Source of the DNA: Bacteroides ovatus
GTDB lineage: Bacteria > Bacteroidota > Bacteroidia > Bacteroidales > Bacteroidaceae
Assembly (NCBI RefSeq): GCF_001314995.1
Contig: NZ_CP012938.1
Coordinates: forward strand, 4,154,001-4,218,000
Reading direction: 5' to 3'
DNA length: 64,000 nt
This document shows positions 54,585 through 63,472 of this stretch, one piece after another (the first letter of the stretch is position 1; the number at the start of each line of letters is the position of its first letter). Under the pieces are notes generated by a model. That model was not told the DNA's origin and ran no database searches. It worked only from the letters and a program-made list of their open reading frames with translations. The translations under genes and the position numbers were made by a program.

Positions 54585-54657
54585 GTGTTCGGACGGCTAT
54601 ATAAATAGGGCACATAAGTGATTTATGTTTTTGATTAAACTTAATATACGAACTGGT

Positions 54658-55923
54658 ATGAAAACAAAAAAAATACTTCGAGGTATGCTTACTATCATTT
54701 CACCGGCTATCATAACTACGGCCCTGTTGTTATGTGCCATCGGCTGTGATAATAAAGACTATAGCAATGCCTCCCCTTTCGATAATGTCGTCTATTTGGA
54801 TGCAGCCAAGCTAAAGGACGTGTCCAACTTTACTTTTAACCGTACCATAGAGACGGGACAAAAGGAAATTTCCGCTTTGTTGGCACGTCCTGCAGGCGAG
54901 GATATCAATGTCGGTATTAAAGTAGACGCCTCGCTGGTGAATACTTATAACGCCCGTCTTGGTGCTAACTATACCATGCTTGATGCCAAGCATTACAAAC
55001 TGTCGGCAGGTCAGACTGTTATCCCGCAAGGTGAAGTCAGCTCCAAACCTGTCACTATCGACTTCTCCGGTCTTACTGACCTTGAAATTGATGCAGGCTA
55101 TTTGCTCCCCATCACTATCGACCAGGTGTCGGGTGGTATGGGTACACTAGGCGGTTCAAAGACTATTTGTTATGTGGTACGTCGTTCCAGTGCCATCACT
55201 ACGGCTGTCAGTTTGAAAAATAATTTCTTTGAAGTGCCGGGCTTTGATAAAGGAAGTTCCACGGCTGATGTGGTGAATAACATGAAGCAACTCACCTACG
55301 AGGCTATTATACGTGTGAATAACTTTAAGAATGGTGTAACTGCAAGAGAAATATCTACGATTATGGGTATCGAGCAATATTGCTTGTTCCGCTTGGGTGA
55401 TGCAGGTTTTCCGGCGCAACAGTTGCAATTCTCGTGCAATGAGATTAAATTTCCGAACGCTGATAACAGCAAGCTTTTGCAAGAAGGCGAATGGTATCAT
55501 GTAGCGGTGACGTTTGATACAGAAAAGAAAGTGGCGGTTATCTACGTAGACGGTCGTGAACAGAGCCGTATTGAGGATTATGGTAAAGGAGAACCTATTA
55601 ATCTGGGTATGCAGAATCGTGGTAAGGATTTCATGTTCAAAATCGGCCATTCCTATGGCGAACCTACCGATTTCTCCCGCCAACTCGATGGTGAAATCTG
55701 TGAAGTACGTGTTTGGAACGTGATGCGAACCCAGCAGGAGATTTTCGATAATATGTATAACGTAGATCCTGCTACTACCGGACTTTGTGCTTATTGGAAA
55801 TTTAACGAAGGGCATGGTGACATTGCCGAGGATTATACCGGACATGGAAATGATGCTCATGTACATACATCGCCTGCTGTATGGCCGCAAGGCATTGAGG
55901 TGACGCAGAAGAACAAAGAATAG
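54658..55923 (+). CDS. DUF1735 plus LamG/concanavalin-like surface lipoprotein
   Basis: About 421 residues from ATG 54658 (lipoprotein signal, lipobox CAIGC). The N-terminal domain (about 45-180) is of the DUF1735/BT_3987 type. The C-terminal 220 residues form a LamG/concanavalin A-like jelly roll (EGEWYHVAVTFDTEKKVAVIYVDGREQ; ICEVRVWNVMRTQQEIFDNM; GLCAYWKFNEGHG). Such proteins bind glycans on the cell surface. Same strand and class as the PUL, separated from it by the IS and ORF6N remnant. Confidence 0.8.
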   Translation: MKTKKILRGMLTIISPAIITTALLLCAIGCDNKDYSNASPFDNVVYLDAAKLKDVSNFTFNRTIETGQKEISALLARPAGEDINVGIKVDASLVNTYNARLGANYTMLDAKHYKLSAGQTVIPQGEVSSKPVTIDFSGLTDLEIDAGYLLPITIDQVSGGMGTLGGSKTICYVVRRSSAITTAVSLKNNFFEVPGFDKGSSTADVVNNMKQLTYEAIIRVNNFKNGVTAREISTIMGIEQYCLFRLGDAGFPAQQLQFSCNEIKFPNADNSKLLQEGEWYHVAVTFDTEKKVAVIYVDGREQSRIEDYGKGEPINLGMQNRGKDFMFKIGHSYGEPTDFSRQLDGEICEVRVWNVMRTQQEIFDNMYNVDPATTGLCAYWKFNEGHGDIAEDYTGHGNDAHVHTSPAVWPQGIEVTQKNKE

Positions 55924-55949
55924 TTTTGGAATAAGAGAATAGAATGATA

Positions 55950-56010
55950 AAATGCCCCGTCAAGCAGAAATGTGAATTGCATTTCTATGACTTGACGGGG
56001 CATTTCTTTT
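55950..56010 (+). terminator. Strong terminator closing the PUL
   Basis: AAATGCCCCGTCAAG (55950-55964) and CTTGACGGGGCATTT (55991-56005) are fully complementary, with a further GAAATG/CATTTC pairing inside the loop, then CTTTT. Confidence 0.9.
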
Positions 56011-56041
56011 CGGACCTTAATAAATAAGCCCTGATGTATTA

Positions 56042-56262
56042 GAGATAAACTTCCTTTATCCTGTTAGTGAACTTCTTTTGCCTTAATAGCAAACTTCCTT
56101 TTCATTAGTCATAAACTATAATTGCAAGTTTTGTTTTTATAAACGCAACTTGCAATTATAAAAACAAAGCTTGCAATTTTATAAACGTAACTTGCGTTTA
56201 TAGATTATCCTTAGTCAAGCATAACTTTGCTATTGGAGAAGCGGAAGTTTGCTATTAATAGC
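56042..56262. repeat. Nested palindromic intergenic region
   Basis: An outer perfect 16-bp inverted repeat, TTAATAGCAAACTTCC (56083-56098) and its complement (56243-56258), encloses a 13-bp pair ATAATTGCAAGTT/AACTTGCAATTAT (56118-56130, 56147-56159), a 12-bp TTGTTTTTATAA/TTATAAAAACAA pair and an 11-bp TATAAACGCAA/TTGCGTTTATA pair. Variants of AACTTCC recur at the left. No gene is seen. Confidence 0.8.
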
Positions 56263-56352
56263 TTGGCCGTTAGGTGTTAACACTTGAGACATCAGCTGAA
56301 GTTAGAGATTGCTTGGTATTAGATAGGGAATGAACTAAAATACATGGGTTCT

Positions 56353-56386
56353 TGTTTCCAAAATAGGAACGTTTTTTGTATCTTTG
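56353..56386 (+). promoter_or_regulatory. Promoter and possible operator of the XRE-AbiEii module
   Basis: TATCTTTG (56379-56386) matches TAnnTTTG 18 bases before ATG 56405. Just upstream GTTTCC and GGAAC (56354-56370) form an imperfect inverted repeat, a candidate operator for the first gene's protein. Confidence 0.5.
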
Positions 56387-56404
56387 CTATGTAAACACAA
56401 AGTC

Positions 56405-56755
56405 ATGGAAGAGAAAGCAAGGTTTAATGTAAAATATATGGAGGAAATGAAACTTTATACTCATGAAGAAATGCTGGATAGAGTGATAGGTACAAAAGGT
56501 ACTCCAGCACGCGAAAAATATGAGACTGATATTAATAACTTTCTTATAGGTGAGGCTATTAAACGGGCGAGAGAGGCCAAGAATCTTACCCAAGAACAAT
56601 TAGGTGAGCTTATGGGGGTTAAAAGGGCACAAATCTCGAAAATAGAAAGTGGGAAAAGTATATCCTTTTCTACTATTGTAAGAGCATTCAAGGCAATGGG
56701 CGTGAAAACGGCAAGCTTGGAACTTGGTTCTTTGGGCAAAGTGGCTCTTTGGTAA
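56405..56755 (+). CDS. XRE-family antitoxin-like regulator
   Basis: A 116-residue protein from ATG 56405 (the frame is open further upstream but earlier starts fall in the promoter). The C-terminal HTH_3 domain (IGEAIKRAREAKNLTQEQLGELMGVKRAQISKIESGKSISFSTIVRAFKAMGV) is preceded by a 45-residue charged region, as in HigA-type antitoxins. Heads a three-gene module with DUF6922-like and AbiEii. Confidence 0.8.
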   Translation: MEEKARFNVKYMEEMKLYTHEEMLDRVIGTKGTPAREKYETDINNFLIGEAIKRAREAKNLTQEQLGELMGVKRAQISKIESGKSISFSTIVRAFKAMGVKTASLELGSLGKVALW

Positions 56756-56790
56756 ATACTATTTTTGTCTTACCTAATAAACAGTAACCT

Positions 56791-57123
56791 ATGTCTGTTG
56801 ATGTTATAAAGCAGGAACTATTGTCGAAATTGAAGCAGGAACATTGTTTTTGGTCGTACAATGAAGATTCAATCAAAGATATTCCGGATGATATGCTGAT
56901 TGAAAAAACGTTGTTGCATCTTGATTTAGAGGAAATTAATCAGCTTTTTTTGGTTTATCCTTTCAAGAAAATCAAGCAGGTATGGCTGGATTATCTCATT
57001 CCACAAGAGGAATATCTCTATACGTTGAACCGTTTTTTTGCATGGTACTATTTTAAAGCAAAGAAACCGGACGCTTATATAAAATCTATGGCTACTCGTC
57101 GCCTAAACAAAATACTTCTATGA
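56791..57123 (+). CDS. DUF6922-like protein
   Basis: A 110-residue protein with FWSYNEDSIKDIPDDMLIEKTLLHLDLEEINQLFLVY and VWLDYLIPQEEYLYTLNRFFAWYYFKAKKP, the pattern I associate with DUF6922 proteins that precede AbiEii genes in Bacteroidetes. Its stop overlaps the next start by four bases. Likely antitoxin or accessory of the AbiEii toxin; inferred from position. Confidence 0.6.
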   Translation: MSVDVIKQELLSKLKQEHCFWSYNEDSIKDIPDDMLIEKTLLHLDLEEINQLFLVYPFKKIKQVWLDYLIPQEEYLYTLNRFFAWYYFKAKKPDAYIKSMATRRLNKILL

Positions 57124-57758
57124 AAGGATTAGCTCCACACACACTGCAGATTTTTGAAGCGGTTTCCCAATTGGATTGCATAAAACCTTATCTTCTGGTC
57201 GGTGGAACTGCCTTGTCTTTACAAATCGGAACTCGTCAGAGTGAGGATTTGGATTTTATGAAGTGGCGCACTTCCAAGATAGAGAAGATGGAGGTAGCTT
57301 GGTATCAGATAGAGAAAGAACTAGCTACGATTGGAGAGATTCAGCATAAAGATATTCTGGATATAGATCATGTGGAATATCTTGTGTCAGGAGTGAAATT
57401 TTCGTTTTATGCTTGCCCTAAATATTCTCCGGTAAGTGAGCCGGTAAGCTACCTGAATAATCTGAAACTGGCTGATGTGAAATCTATCGGAGCAATGAAG
57501 ATGGAAGTGTTGTTGCGTAGAAGCAACTTTCGTGATTACTACGATATTTACTCCATTTTAAAATCCGGTGTGCCTGTCAATGATTTAATATCTTTGGCTT
57601 TAAGCTACTCCGGACACAGGCTGAAGTCTAAGAACCTTTTGGCAATGCTTACTAATAGCAACCGCTTTACGAGGGATTCCCATTTTGAGCAGCTTGAACC
57701 TGTTTATGATGTGACTGCACAAGAAATAGAGGGCTATATAAAGAATTGTTTGCTCTAA
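57120..57758 (+). CDS. AbiEii/AbiGii-family nucleotidyltransferase toxin
   Basis: A 212-residue nucleotidyltransferase with LVGGTALSLQIGTRQSEDLDF (residues 20-41), the GG..AL...R.SEDLD active-site motif, and RDYYDIYSI near residue 140. AbiEii toxins are GTP-using nucleotidyltransferases whose activity limits growth after phage attack. Coupled to the DUF6922-like gene (ATGA overlap). An AbiE-like antitoxin is the XRE protein or the DUF6922-like protein. Confidence 0.8.
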   Translation: MKGLAPHTLQIFEAVSQLDCIKPYLLVGGTALSLQIGTRQSEDLDFMKWRTSKIEKMEVAWYQIEKELATIGEIQHKDILDIDHVEYLVSGVKFSFYACPKYSPVSEPVSYLNNLKLADVKSIGAMKMEVLLRRSNFRDYYDIYSILKSGVPVNDLISLALSYSGHRLKSKNLLAMLTNSNRFTRDSHFEQLEPVYDVTAQEIEGYIKNCLL

Positions 57759-57831
57759 TTTGTTTGCACGAATCTACCAATGAACTTTTTTGCACAAATA
57801 GATTCATGTAGGTCGTCTTTTGCAGATATCT

Positions 57832-58605
57832 TTAATGATGGTGATGATGCTCTCCTAAAACCCGGTGAGGCAATGTACCGTGTCCCAATAGCTCGATAGG
57901 GCAGTTGAAGTTCCTTTCCAGCCATTCGGTAGTAACGCCTGTATCCGGATGGTAATCCAGCGTTTCGTTGACGCAAGCGATAGATTTTACCTGTTGCAAT
58001 ACAGTGCCGATGTCGTGACTGACAAGGATAATGGCACATTCTTTATTGATTTCAGCCAATAACTCATAAAGGCGTGCTTCGAAACGCTTGTCGATATACG
58101 TGCTGGGTTCATCGAGAATCAATACCGCAGGGTCGGAGATGATGGCACGTCCCAACAGGGCACGTTGCAGCTGCCCGCCGCTTAATTGCCCGATAGAACG
58201 GTGTTCGAGTCCTTCAAGCCCCATGCGGGAAATAATCTGTTTACCTTTCTCTTTCTGTTCGGGAGTAAATCGTGAAGTGAGCGATTTTTGTATGCTTAAT
58301 CCGGATAGGATCACTTCTTCCACGGAAATAGGGAACTTCCGGTCTATACTGTTGTATTGAGGCAGATAACCCAGGAAAGTAGAAGTGGTTTTAGTAGATG
58401 CTTTTTCAGGAGTATGGAATATAATTTCCCCTCCGGTTGGCTTCAACAGACCGAGGATGCACTTTATAAGCGTCGTTTTGCCGCCTCCGTTCGGACCTAT
58501 AATACCTAGAAAATCCCGTTCGTAGATGCTTAGATTAACATCGTGGAGAACAGTGCGACCGTCATATCCGGCGGAAAGATTCTTTATTTCGATTATTGGT
58601 TTCAT
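57832..58605 (-). CDS. Metal (zinc-type) ABC transporter ATPase
   Basis: A 257-residue ABC ATPase with Walker A GPNGGGKTT (near residue 37), LSGGQ signature (near 144), Walker B VLILDEP and the H-loop VSHD. Similar to ZnuC/MntB ATPases. It ends in GEHHHHH, a natural histidine tail that may bind metal. It follows the substrate-binding protein gene by 37 bases; no permease gene follows, because the next gene downstream is the convergent AbiEii. Confidence 0.85.
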   Translation of the reverse strand: MKPIIEIKNLSAGYDGRTVLHDVNLSIYERDFLGIIGPNGGGKTTLIKCILGLLKPTGGEIIFHTPEKASTKTTSTFLGYLPQYNSIDRKFPISVEEVILSGLSIQKSLTSRFTPEQKEKGKQIISRMGLEGLEHRSIGQLSGGQLQRALLGRAIISDPAVLILDEPSTYIDKRFEARLYELLAEINKECAIILVSHDIGTVLQQVKSIACVNETLDYHPDTGVTTEWLERNFNCPIELLGHGTLPHRVLGEHHHHH

Positions 58606-58642
58606 CGTTGGAAATGGCTTGATGGGTTCTTTCTTTATACAT

Positions 58643-59566
58643 TTATTTTGTTGCAGCCTGTGGCGCGAGGGCTTTGGCTACATTCAGCATTTCTTCTTCC
58701 CAGTCGTAACTTAGCGGATTGATAGGGATCACTTTCGTTTCGGTTTGCTGCGCGATGGTTTCCGCATTGCGTTTGTCAAATTCCGGTTGAACAAAGATTA
58801 CACGTACATCTTCTGCCTGACACAGGTCTATCAAGGCTTTCAGATGGGCGGGAGAAGGTTCTTTGCCTCCTTCTTCGATGGAAATCTGATGCAATCCGTA
58901 GTCGCGGGCGAAGTAGGAGAGAGCCGGATGATAAATCATGAAGGCTTTGGCTGCTTCGGGAACGGAGAGTTGACGGCGAATCAGGCTGTCGGTGTGCTGG
59001 ATACGCTGGCAGAGCGAATCGTAGCGGTTTCTATAGTATACCTCATTTGTCTTATCCAGTTGGCTAAGGGCTTTGTAGGTGTTTCCTGCAATGATTAAAG
59101 CATTACCGGTGGAATTCCATACGTGCGGTTCTACGGCGTGGATATGCCCGTCGTTACTGTTATGTCCGTGGTCGTGGTCATCATTGTTGAGTATGAGGTC
59201 AATCCCTTTGGAGGTGTCGAACACTTGAATATGGGGGGTATTGTTCATCAAACGATCCATCCAGGTCTGTTCGAATCCGATGTATCCGATGCGGAAATAG
59301 GCTTTGCTGTCTCCCAGAGAAACAAGTTGTTGGGGGACAGGATCATAGGTTTCCGGGCTGGAACCTTTGGGGACCATGCTGACTACTTTAAATTTATCTC
59401 CGGCAATAGCTTCCGTGAAATAACGTTGCGGTTCCAGGGTGACGGTAATCACCGGTTTTGCTTCGTCATCGTTGCTTGCTTGGGAAGAGCGTCCTGTGCA
59501 GGCTGCCATTAGGAGGCAGGCACTAAGGAGGAAAAGGGTTCTCATATCTTTTAGTTGTTTTTTCAT
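58643..59566 (-). CDS. Zinc-type ABC transporter substrate-binding lipoprotein
   Basis: A 307-residue protein with a lipobox (LMAAC near residue 23) and cluster A-I fold motifs: VTLEPQRYFTEAIAGDKFKVVSMVPKGSSPETYDP (near residue 43), the His-rich loop NNDDHDHGHNSNDGHIH (near 127), then EPHVWNS, and ISIEEGGKEPSP. Binds Zn2+ (or Mn2+) and hands it to a membrane permease. A ZnuA-type protein. Confidence 0.88.
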   Translation of the reverse strand: MKKQLKDMRTLFLLSACLLMAACTGRSSQASNDDEAKPVITVTLEPQRYFTEAIAGDKFKVVSMVPKGSSPETYDPVPQQLVSLGDSKAYFRIGYIGFEQTWMDRLMNNTPHIQVFDTSKGIDLILNNDDHDHGHNSNDGHIHAVEPHVWNSTGNALIIAGNTYKALSQLDKTNEVYYRNRYDSLCQRIQHTDSLIRRQLSVPEAAKAFMIYHPALSYFARDYGLHQISIEEGGKEPSPAHLKALIDLCQAEDVRVIFVQPEFDKRNAETIAQQTETKVIPINPLSYDWEEEMLNVAKALAPQAATK

Positions 59567-59610
59567 GACTTCTTCTATTTCGGGGGTTCTTTTTTATCTT
59601 GTTTCTATTC

Positions 59611-60360
59611 TTATTTTCGGGCCCGTAATATTTCCCGTTTACCACCCGGAGGTCCGGGCAGACGTTCTACTGTGAATCCGGCTGTCTGTAACATCCGGCG
59701 GACGACACCTTTGGCGCAGTAAGTGGTCAGGATGCCGTCTCTATCTAATAAAACGTAGAGGCGGTTGAATAGTTCTTGCGACCACATTTCCGGTTGCTTT
59801 TCCGGTGCAAAGGCATCGAAGTAAATGAGGTTAAATGAAAGATTCAGGGCAGGTGATTCGGCGTTGGTTACGCTATCATTGATATTGCTCATTGTTCGTT
59901 CTCTGTTCTCAACCCATTTGTTTACGTCTGTCTCTACTTTCCGTAGGGTGAAGTGTGGAGTGAGTTGCACGTCTTTCTCCCAAGGTGATGTATGAAGTTG
60001 CTTAAACAATTCGATAGCCGGTTGCTGCCGGGCGGTCGTCGTTAATTGTTCATCATTGGAGATATATCCTAATTGCTCTATCGTCTGCCATTCCAGTGGA
60101 TAGAGTTCCAATCCTGTATAGTGTATATTCCGTCTGCTTCTTTCTGCTTCTTCAAGGGTGAGCCAGGCGTTTAGCCCTGTCCCGAAGCCGATCTCAAGAA
60201 TATGTGGAGTAGTGGCGGAAGAGGCTTTAAGTCCCATATCGATGAAAATATGTTGAGACTCCGTGCGTGCCCCTTTCGTTGAATGATAATGTTCATTCAA
60301 TTCCGGAACAAACAGGGTAGCGCTCCCGTCGTCGGTTTTCTCAATAATCCTTTCCATCAT
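59611..60360 (-). CDS. mnmD: tRNA mnm5s2U methyltransferase MnmD
   Basis: A 249-residue protein. ILEIGFGTGLNAWLTL is the SAM-binding motif, YFDAFAPEKQPEMW (near residue 178) and TYCAKGVVRRMLQTAGFTVERLPGPPGGKREILRA are the MnmD/MnmC N-domain hallmarks. It methylates nm5s2U to mnm5s2U at position 34 of tRNAs. This is the single-domain MnmD type. Confidence 0.88.
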   Translation of the reverse strand: MMERIIEKTDDGSATLFVPELNEHYHSTKGARTESQHIFIDMGLKASSATTPHILEIGFGTGLNAWLTLEEAERSRRNIHYTGLELYPLEWQTIEQLGYISNDEQLTTTARQQPAIELFKQLHTSPWEKDVQLTPHFTLRKVETDVNKWVENRERTMSNINDSVTNAESPALNLSFNLIYFDAFAPEKQPEMWSQELFNRLYVLLDRDGILTTYCAKGVVRRMLQTAGFTVERLPGPPGGKREILRARK

Positions 60361-60418
60361 ACAATCTCTAATGCTTACTGTCTAACGTCTAATACTTTTT
60401 ACCTGATATTTAAAATCC

Positions 60419-60898
60419 TTATCCTGCTATAGCGTCCCAGGCACTTTCGAGTGCATACAGGAGAAGAATATAACGTATCAGTTTGCCGACAAACATGGAA
60501 ACTATGGTGAGCCATGTGTTGCTTCGCATAAATCCCAGTGCAATGGCTATCACTTCCCCAATGGCGGGAAGAAAGGTGAAGAAGGCCATCAATGCTCCTT
60601 TCCCTTGCAGGAATTTCACCATTTTGTCTACTTTCTCTTTCTTTACCTTGAAATATTTCTCGATCCAACTGATTTTGCCCAGACGTCCCATGTAGTAGCA
60701 AGTCATTCCGCCTACTGTGTTGCCCAGAGTGGCGGAGATCAGACAGGCTATCGGGGGCAGACCGAGTTTCACCAGTGCCACCAGTACCAGTTCGGAACTG
60801 AAAGGCACGATGCTCCCAGCCAGTAAAGCCGAGATGAATAATCCCGGGAGTCCCCATTCTATGAGGAGTTGTATCGTTGAATCTATAAAAGCGTCCAT
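60419..60898 (-). CDS. YqaA-type VTT-domain membrane protein
   Basis: A 159-residue membrane protein with three or four spans and the VTT/SNARE-associated region (PFSSELVLVALVKLG; LISATLGNTVGGMTCYYMGRLG; FFTFLPAIGEVIAIALGFMR). Related to DedA family; probable lipid or ion transport role unknown. Its start overlaps the 3' end of the upstream membrane protein by 16 bases. Confidence 0.8.
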   Translation of the reverse strand: MDAFIDSTIQLLIEWGLPGLFISALLAGSIVPFSSELVLVALVKLGLPPIACLISATLGNTVGGMTCYYMGRLGKISWIEKYFKVKKEKVDKMVKFLQGKGALMAFFTFLPAIGEVIAIALGFMRSNTWLTIVSMFVGKLIRYILLLYALESAWDAIAG

Positions 60899-61893
60899 AT
60901 ATTAAAAGCGAATAAGAGGATGAGACCGACCAATGAAATGATGAAAAACACATTCGAACTTTTACTATTGGTCAGTACAAAGAAATGTCCGATCAGGATG
61001 CTGTTGCTTATGATAAGCAAAGGCAATAGGGCACTGCAATATATCGGTTGCAGGGCAATCAGCAGGAACAGGAAAATCGTCAGGTCTATCAGGAATTGGA
61101 GATAGGCGCGTGTGCGTATCTTATCCTCAAATCCGGCGGCGATGCAATGGACGGCACTGACGATGAACATCACCAACAGATAGCCGAGTATTGCCAGTTC
61201 CCAAGGCTGGAGGATTTGCAGGTTGAAGAATTCCCCGATAGTCAGTAGCTGATTGAAAGGGCGATAGAACAACTCCATCTCATTGTAGAAGAAGGCGTGT
61301 CCGAACAGCATCCAGTATGGCAGCATCCATCCGAGCAGCGCACCGCAGAAACTACGCGGAGTGAGCGACTGGAAACGGTAGGCTTCGAGCAACCAAAGCA
61401 CCGAGAGGATGGTGAACTGTGGGAACAGAATACTTCCCGCTCCGATAAAGAAGAAGGAGTAGAATAAATAACCCGCAGCTTGTGTTTGCTGATAGCTTTT
61501 AAACAGAAAATAAATGGAAATGAGAAAGCCCAGGGCAACAATATCTCCTGTATATAGGTAATGCATTTTCGGGCAGACGGTGACCAGCAGGAAATAGATA
61601 GCCGTCTGCATGGAAGCCCTCATACGGATAATGCTGAACTGATTGTTCAGCTCTATCAGAAAGTAACCGATGGTTGCATAAATCAGGAAGCTGACAATCC
61701 GGTCTGCCCACCCCGGAAGCAGAAAATCGCGGGCGGGTTGCCAGGCAGAAGGGCTGCCTTCGAGTACGGTTGAGGCTATGGAACCGGGAAATAAAAAGTA
61801 AGTCAACACCCAGCATAGGGCGCAGATAAAGATAACGGCAGGCAGGGTCCACCGTCCTGCCGTCACTTGACTTTGTAGTCTTTTATTTCTCAT
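60883..61893 (-). CDS. Multispanning membrane protein of unknown function
   Basis: A 336-residue protein with about ten membrane spans and few soluble loops. The pattern is like the small Bacteroidetes membrane proteins of uncertain role that precede YqaA. No recognised motif. The overlap with the YqaA-type gene suggests coupled translation. Confidence 0.65.
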   Translation of the reverse strand: MRNKRLQSQVTAGRWTLPAVIFICALCWVLTYFLFPGSIASTVLEGSPSAWQPARDFLLPGWADRIVSFLIYATIGYFLIELNNQFSIIRMRASMQTAIYFLLVTVCPKMHYLYTGDIVALGFLISIYFLFKSYQQTQAAGYLFYSFFFIGAGSILFPQFTILSVLWLLEAYRFQSLTPRSFCGALLGWMLPYWMLFGHAFFYNEMELFYRPFNQLLTIGEFFNLQILQPWELAILGYLLVMFIVSAVHCIAAGFEDKIRTRAYLQFLIDLTIFLFLLIALQPIYCSALLPLLIISNSILIGHFFVLTNSKSSNVFFIISLVGLILLFAFNIWTLL

Positions 61894-61924
61894 GAGTTTA
61901 TTACTTGTTATCTCTTGATACTAT

Positions 61925-62095
61925 AGGTACATTCGGTTGATATTCCGGATATTAATATCCTGCATGCTTGATGTTAACAACCATCCTGTCAGCTGTTAAT
62001 ACCTGATTCCTTAAGTATTAACAATTGTCGTCTAAACTATTAATACTTGATAACTCAACTATTAATGCTTGACAAGTCAATGATGTTCAACGCTA
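61925..62095. repeat. Direct and inverted repeats before the membrane gene
   Basis: ACTATTAATACTTGATAACT and ACTATTAATGCTTGACAAGT (from about 62036 and 62058) are tandem direct repeats, with partial copies such as TTAAGTATTAACAATTG and CAGCTGTTAATACCTG upstream. No gene is seen. Confidence 0.5.
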
Positions 62096-62129
62096 TGCGG
62101 AATAGGGCTACTTGCGTGCGAAACTTGAA

Positions 62130-63404
62130 TTACAAATCGAATCCGATATCGCGGCGGAAATACTTCTTGTCGAAGTCGATCATGTCTGCCACTTTGTAGC
62201 TCTGTGCCAGTGCCTCTTCTTTCGTTGCACCGTAAGAGCAAACGGCAATCACACGTCCTCCGTTCGTCACTACTTGTCCGTCTTTCATGGCTGTTCCGGC
62301 ATGGAAAATGATACTGTCGGTAGCGGCAGCCTGTTCCAGTCCGCTGATAGGGAATCCTTTTTCGTAGGCTTCGGGATAACCGCCGCTGACAAGGATGACA
62401 CAGCCGGCTGAACGTGGGTCCATCACCAGTGTTTTTTCGTTCAGGTTGCCTGCGGCAGTACCTTCAAGCAGTTCTACGAAGTCGCTCTGGATACGGAGCA
62501 TCACGCTTTCTGTTTCCGGGTCGCCCATGCGGACGTTGTATTCGATCACCATCGGTTCACCTTTCACCTTGATAAGGCCGAGGAAGATGAAGCCTTTGTA
62601 AGTGATGTTTTCTTCTTTCAGGCCGTTGATGGTCGGTTCGATGATGCGTGTGCGTACTTTCTCCATAAATACTTCATCGGCAAACGGAACGGGGGTTACG
62701 CTACCCATACCGCCTGTATTTAGTCCTTTATCGCCTTCACCGATGCGTTTGTAGTCTTTGGCTACGGGGAGGACTTTATAGTGTTCTCCGTCTGTCAGTA
62801 CGAATACAGAGCACTCGATACCGCTTAGGAACTCTTCGATTACAACGGTTGCCGATGCAGAGCCGAACATGCCACCCAGCATTTCTTTCAGTTCTACTTT
62901 AGCTTCGTCCAGTGTAGGGAGGATAAGTACTCCTTTTCCGGCACAAAGACCATCAGCCTTCAATACGTATGGAGCTTCCAGCGTTTCGAGGAAAGCGAGA
63001 CCTTCTTCGAGGTTTGCCGAAGTGATGCTTTTGTAGCGGGCTGTCGGGATGTTGTGGCGCATCATGAAGCCTTTGGCAAACTCCTTGCTTCCTTCCAGTT
63101 CTGCTCCTTGAGCCGAAGGACCGATAACGGCAATATGCTTTAGCTCCGGACGGTTCTGGAAGTAGTCGTAGATTCCTTCTACCAACGGATCTTCGGGGCC
63201 TACTACTACCATTTGAATGTTCTCTTTCAGAGCGAAAGCGCTGATGGCTTCAAAATCGGTTGCTTTGATGTTGACATTCTCGCCTACGGCAGTTGTTCCG
63301 GCATTTCCCGGAGCAATGTACAGTTTTTCAACTTTCGGACTTTGGGCAATTTTCCATGCCAGTGCATGTTCGCGGCCGCCCGAGCCAAGTAATAATATCT
63401 TCAT
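62130..63404 (-). CDS. purD: Phosphoribosylamine-glycine ligase PurD
   Basis: A 424-residue ATP-grasp enzyme beginning [22 protein letters not shown], with [38 protein letters not shown] (near 150) and the C-terminal FEY-like [17 protein letters not shown] (near 288). It forms glycinamide ribonucleotide in purine synthesis. Confidence 0.97.
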   Translation of the reverse strand: MKILLLGSGGREHALAWKIAQSPKVEKLYIAPGNAGTTAVGENVNIKATDFEAISAFALKENIQMVVVGPEDPLVEGIYDYFQNRPELKHIAVIGPSAQGAELEGSKEFAKGFMMRHNIPTARYKSITSANLEEGLAFLETLEAPYVLKADGLCAGKGVLILPTLDEAKVELKEMLGGMFGSASATVVIEEFLSGIECSVFVLTDGEHYKVLPVAKDYKRIGEGDKGLNTGGMGSVTPVPFADEVFMEKVRTRIIEPTINGLKEENITYKGFIFLGLIKVKGEPMVIEYNVRMGDPETESVMLRIQSDFVELLEGTAAGNLNEKTLVMDPRSAGCVILVSGGYPEAYEKGFPISGLEQAAATDSIIFHAGTAMKDGQVVTNGGRVIAVCSYGATKEEALAQSYKVADMIDFDKKYFRRDIGFDL

Positions 63405-63472
63405 CTTTGTATTGTTATGGATTTATACTGTTATCTATGATTCGTATGGATACGGTGGTGTCTTTGTCAGTT

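Noticed and set aside
57832..57850. His5 tail on the ABC ATPase as a cloning artefact
   Set aside because: The tail is followed by a stop and native intergenic sequence and fits a metal transporter; no vector sequence is present.
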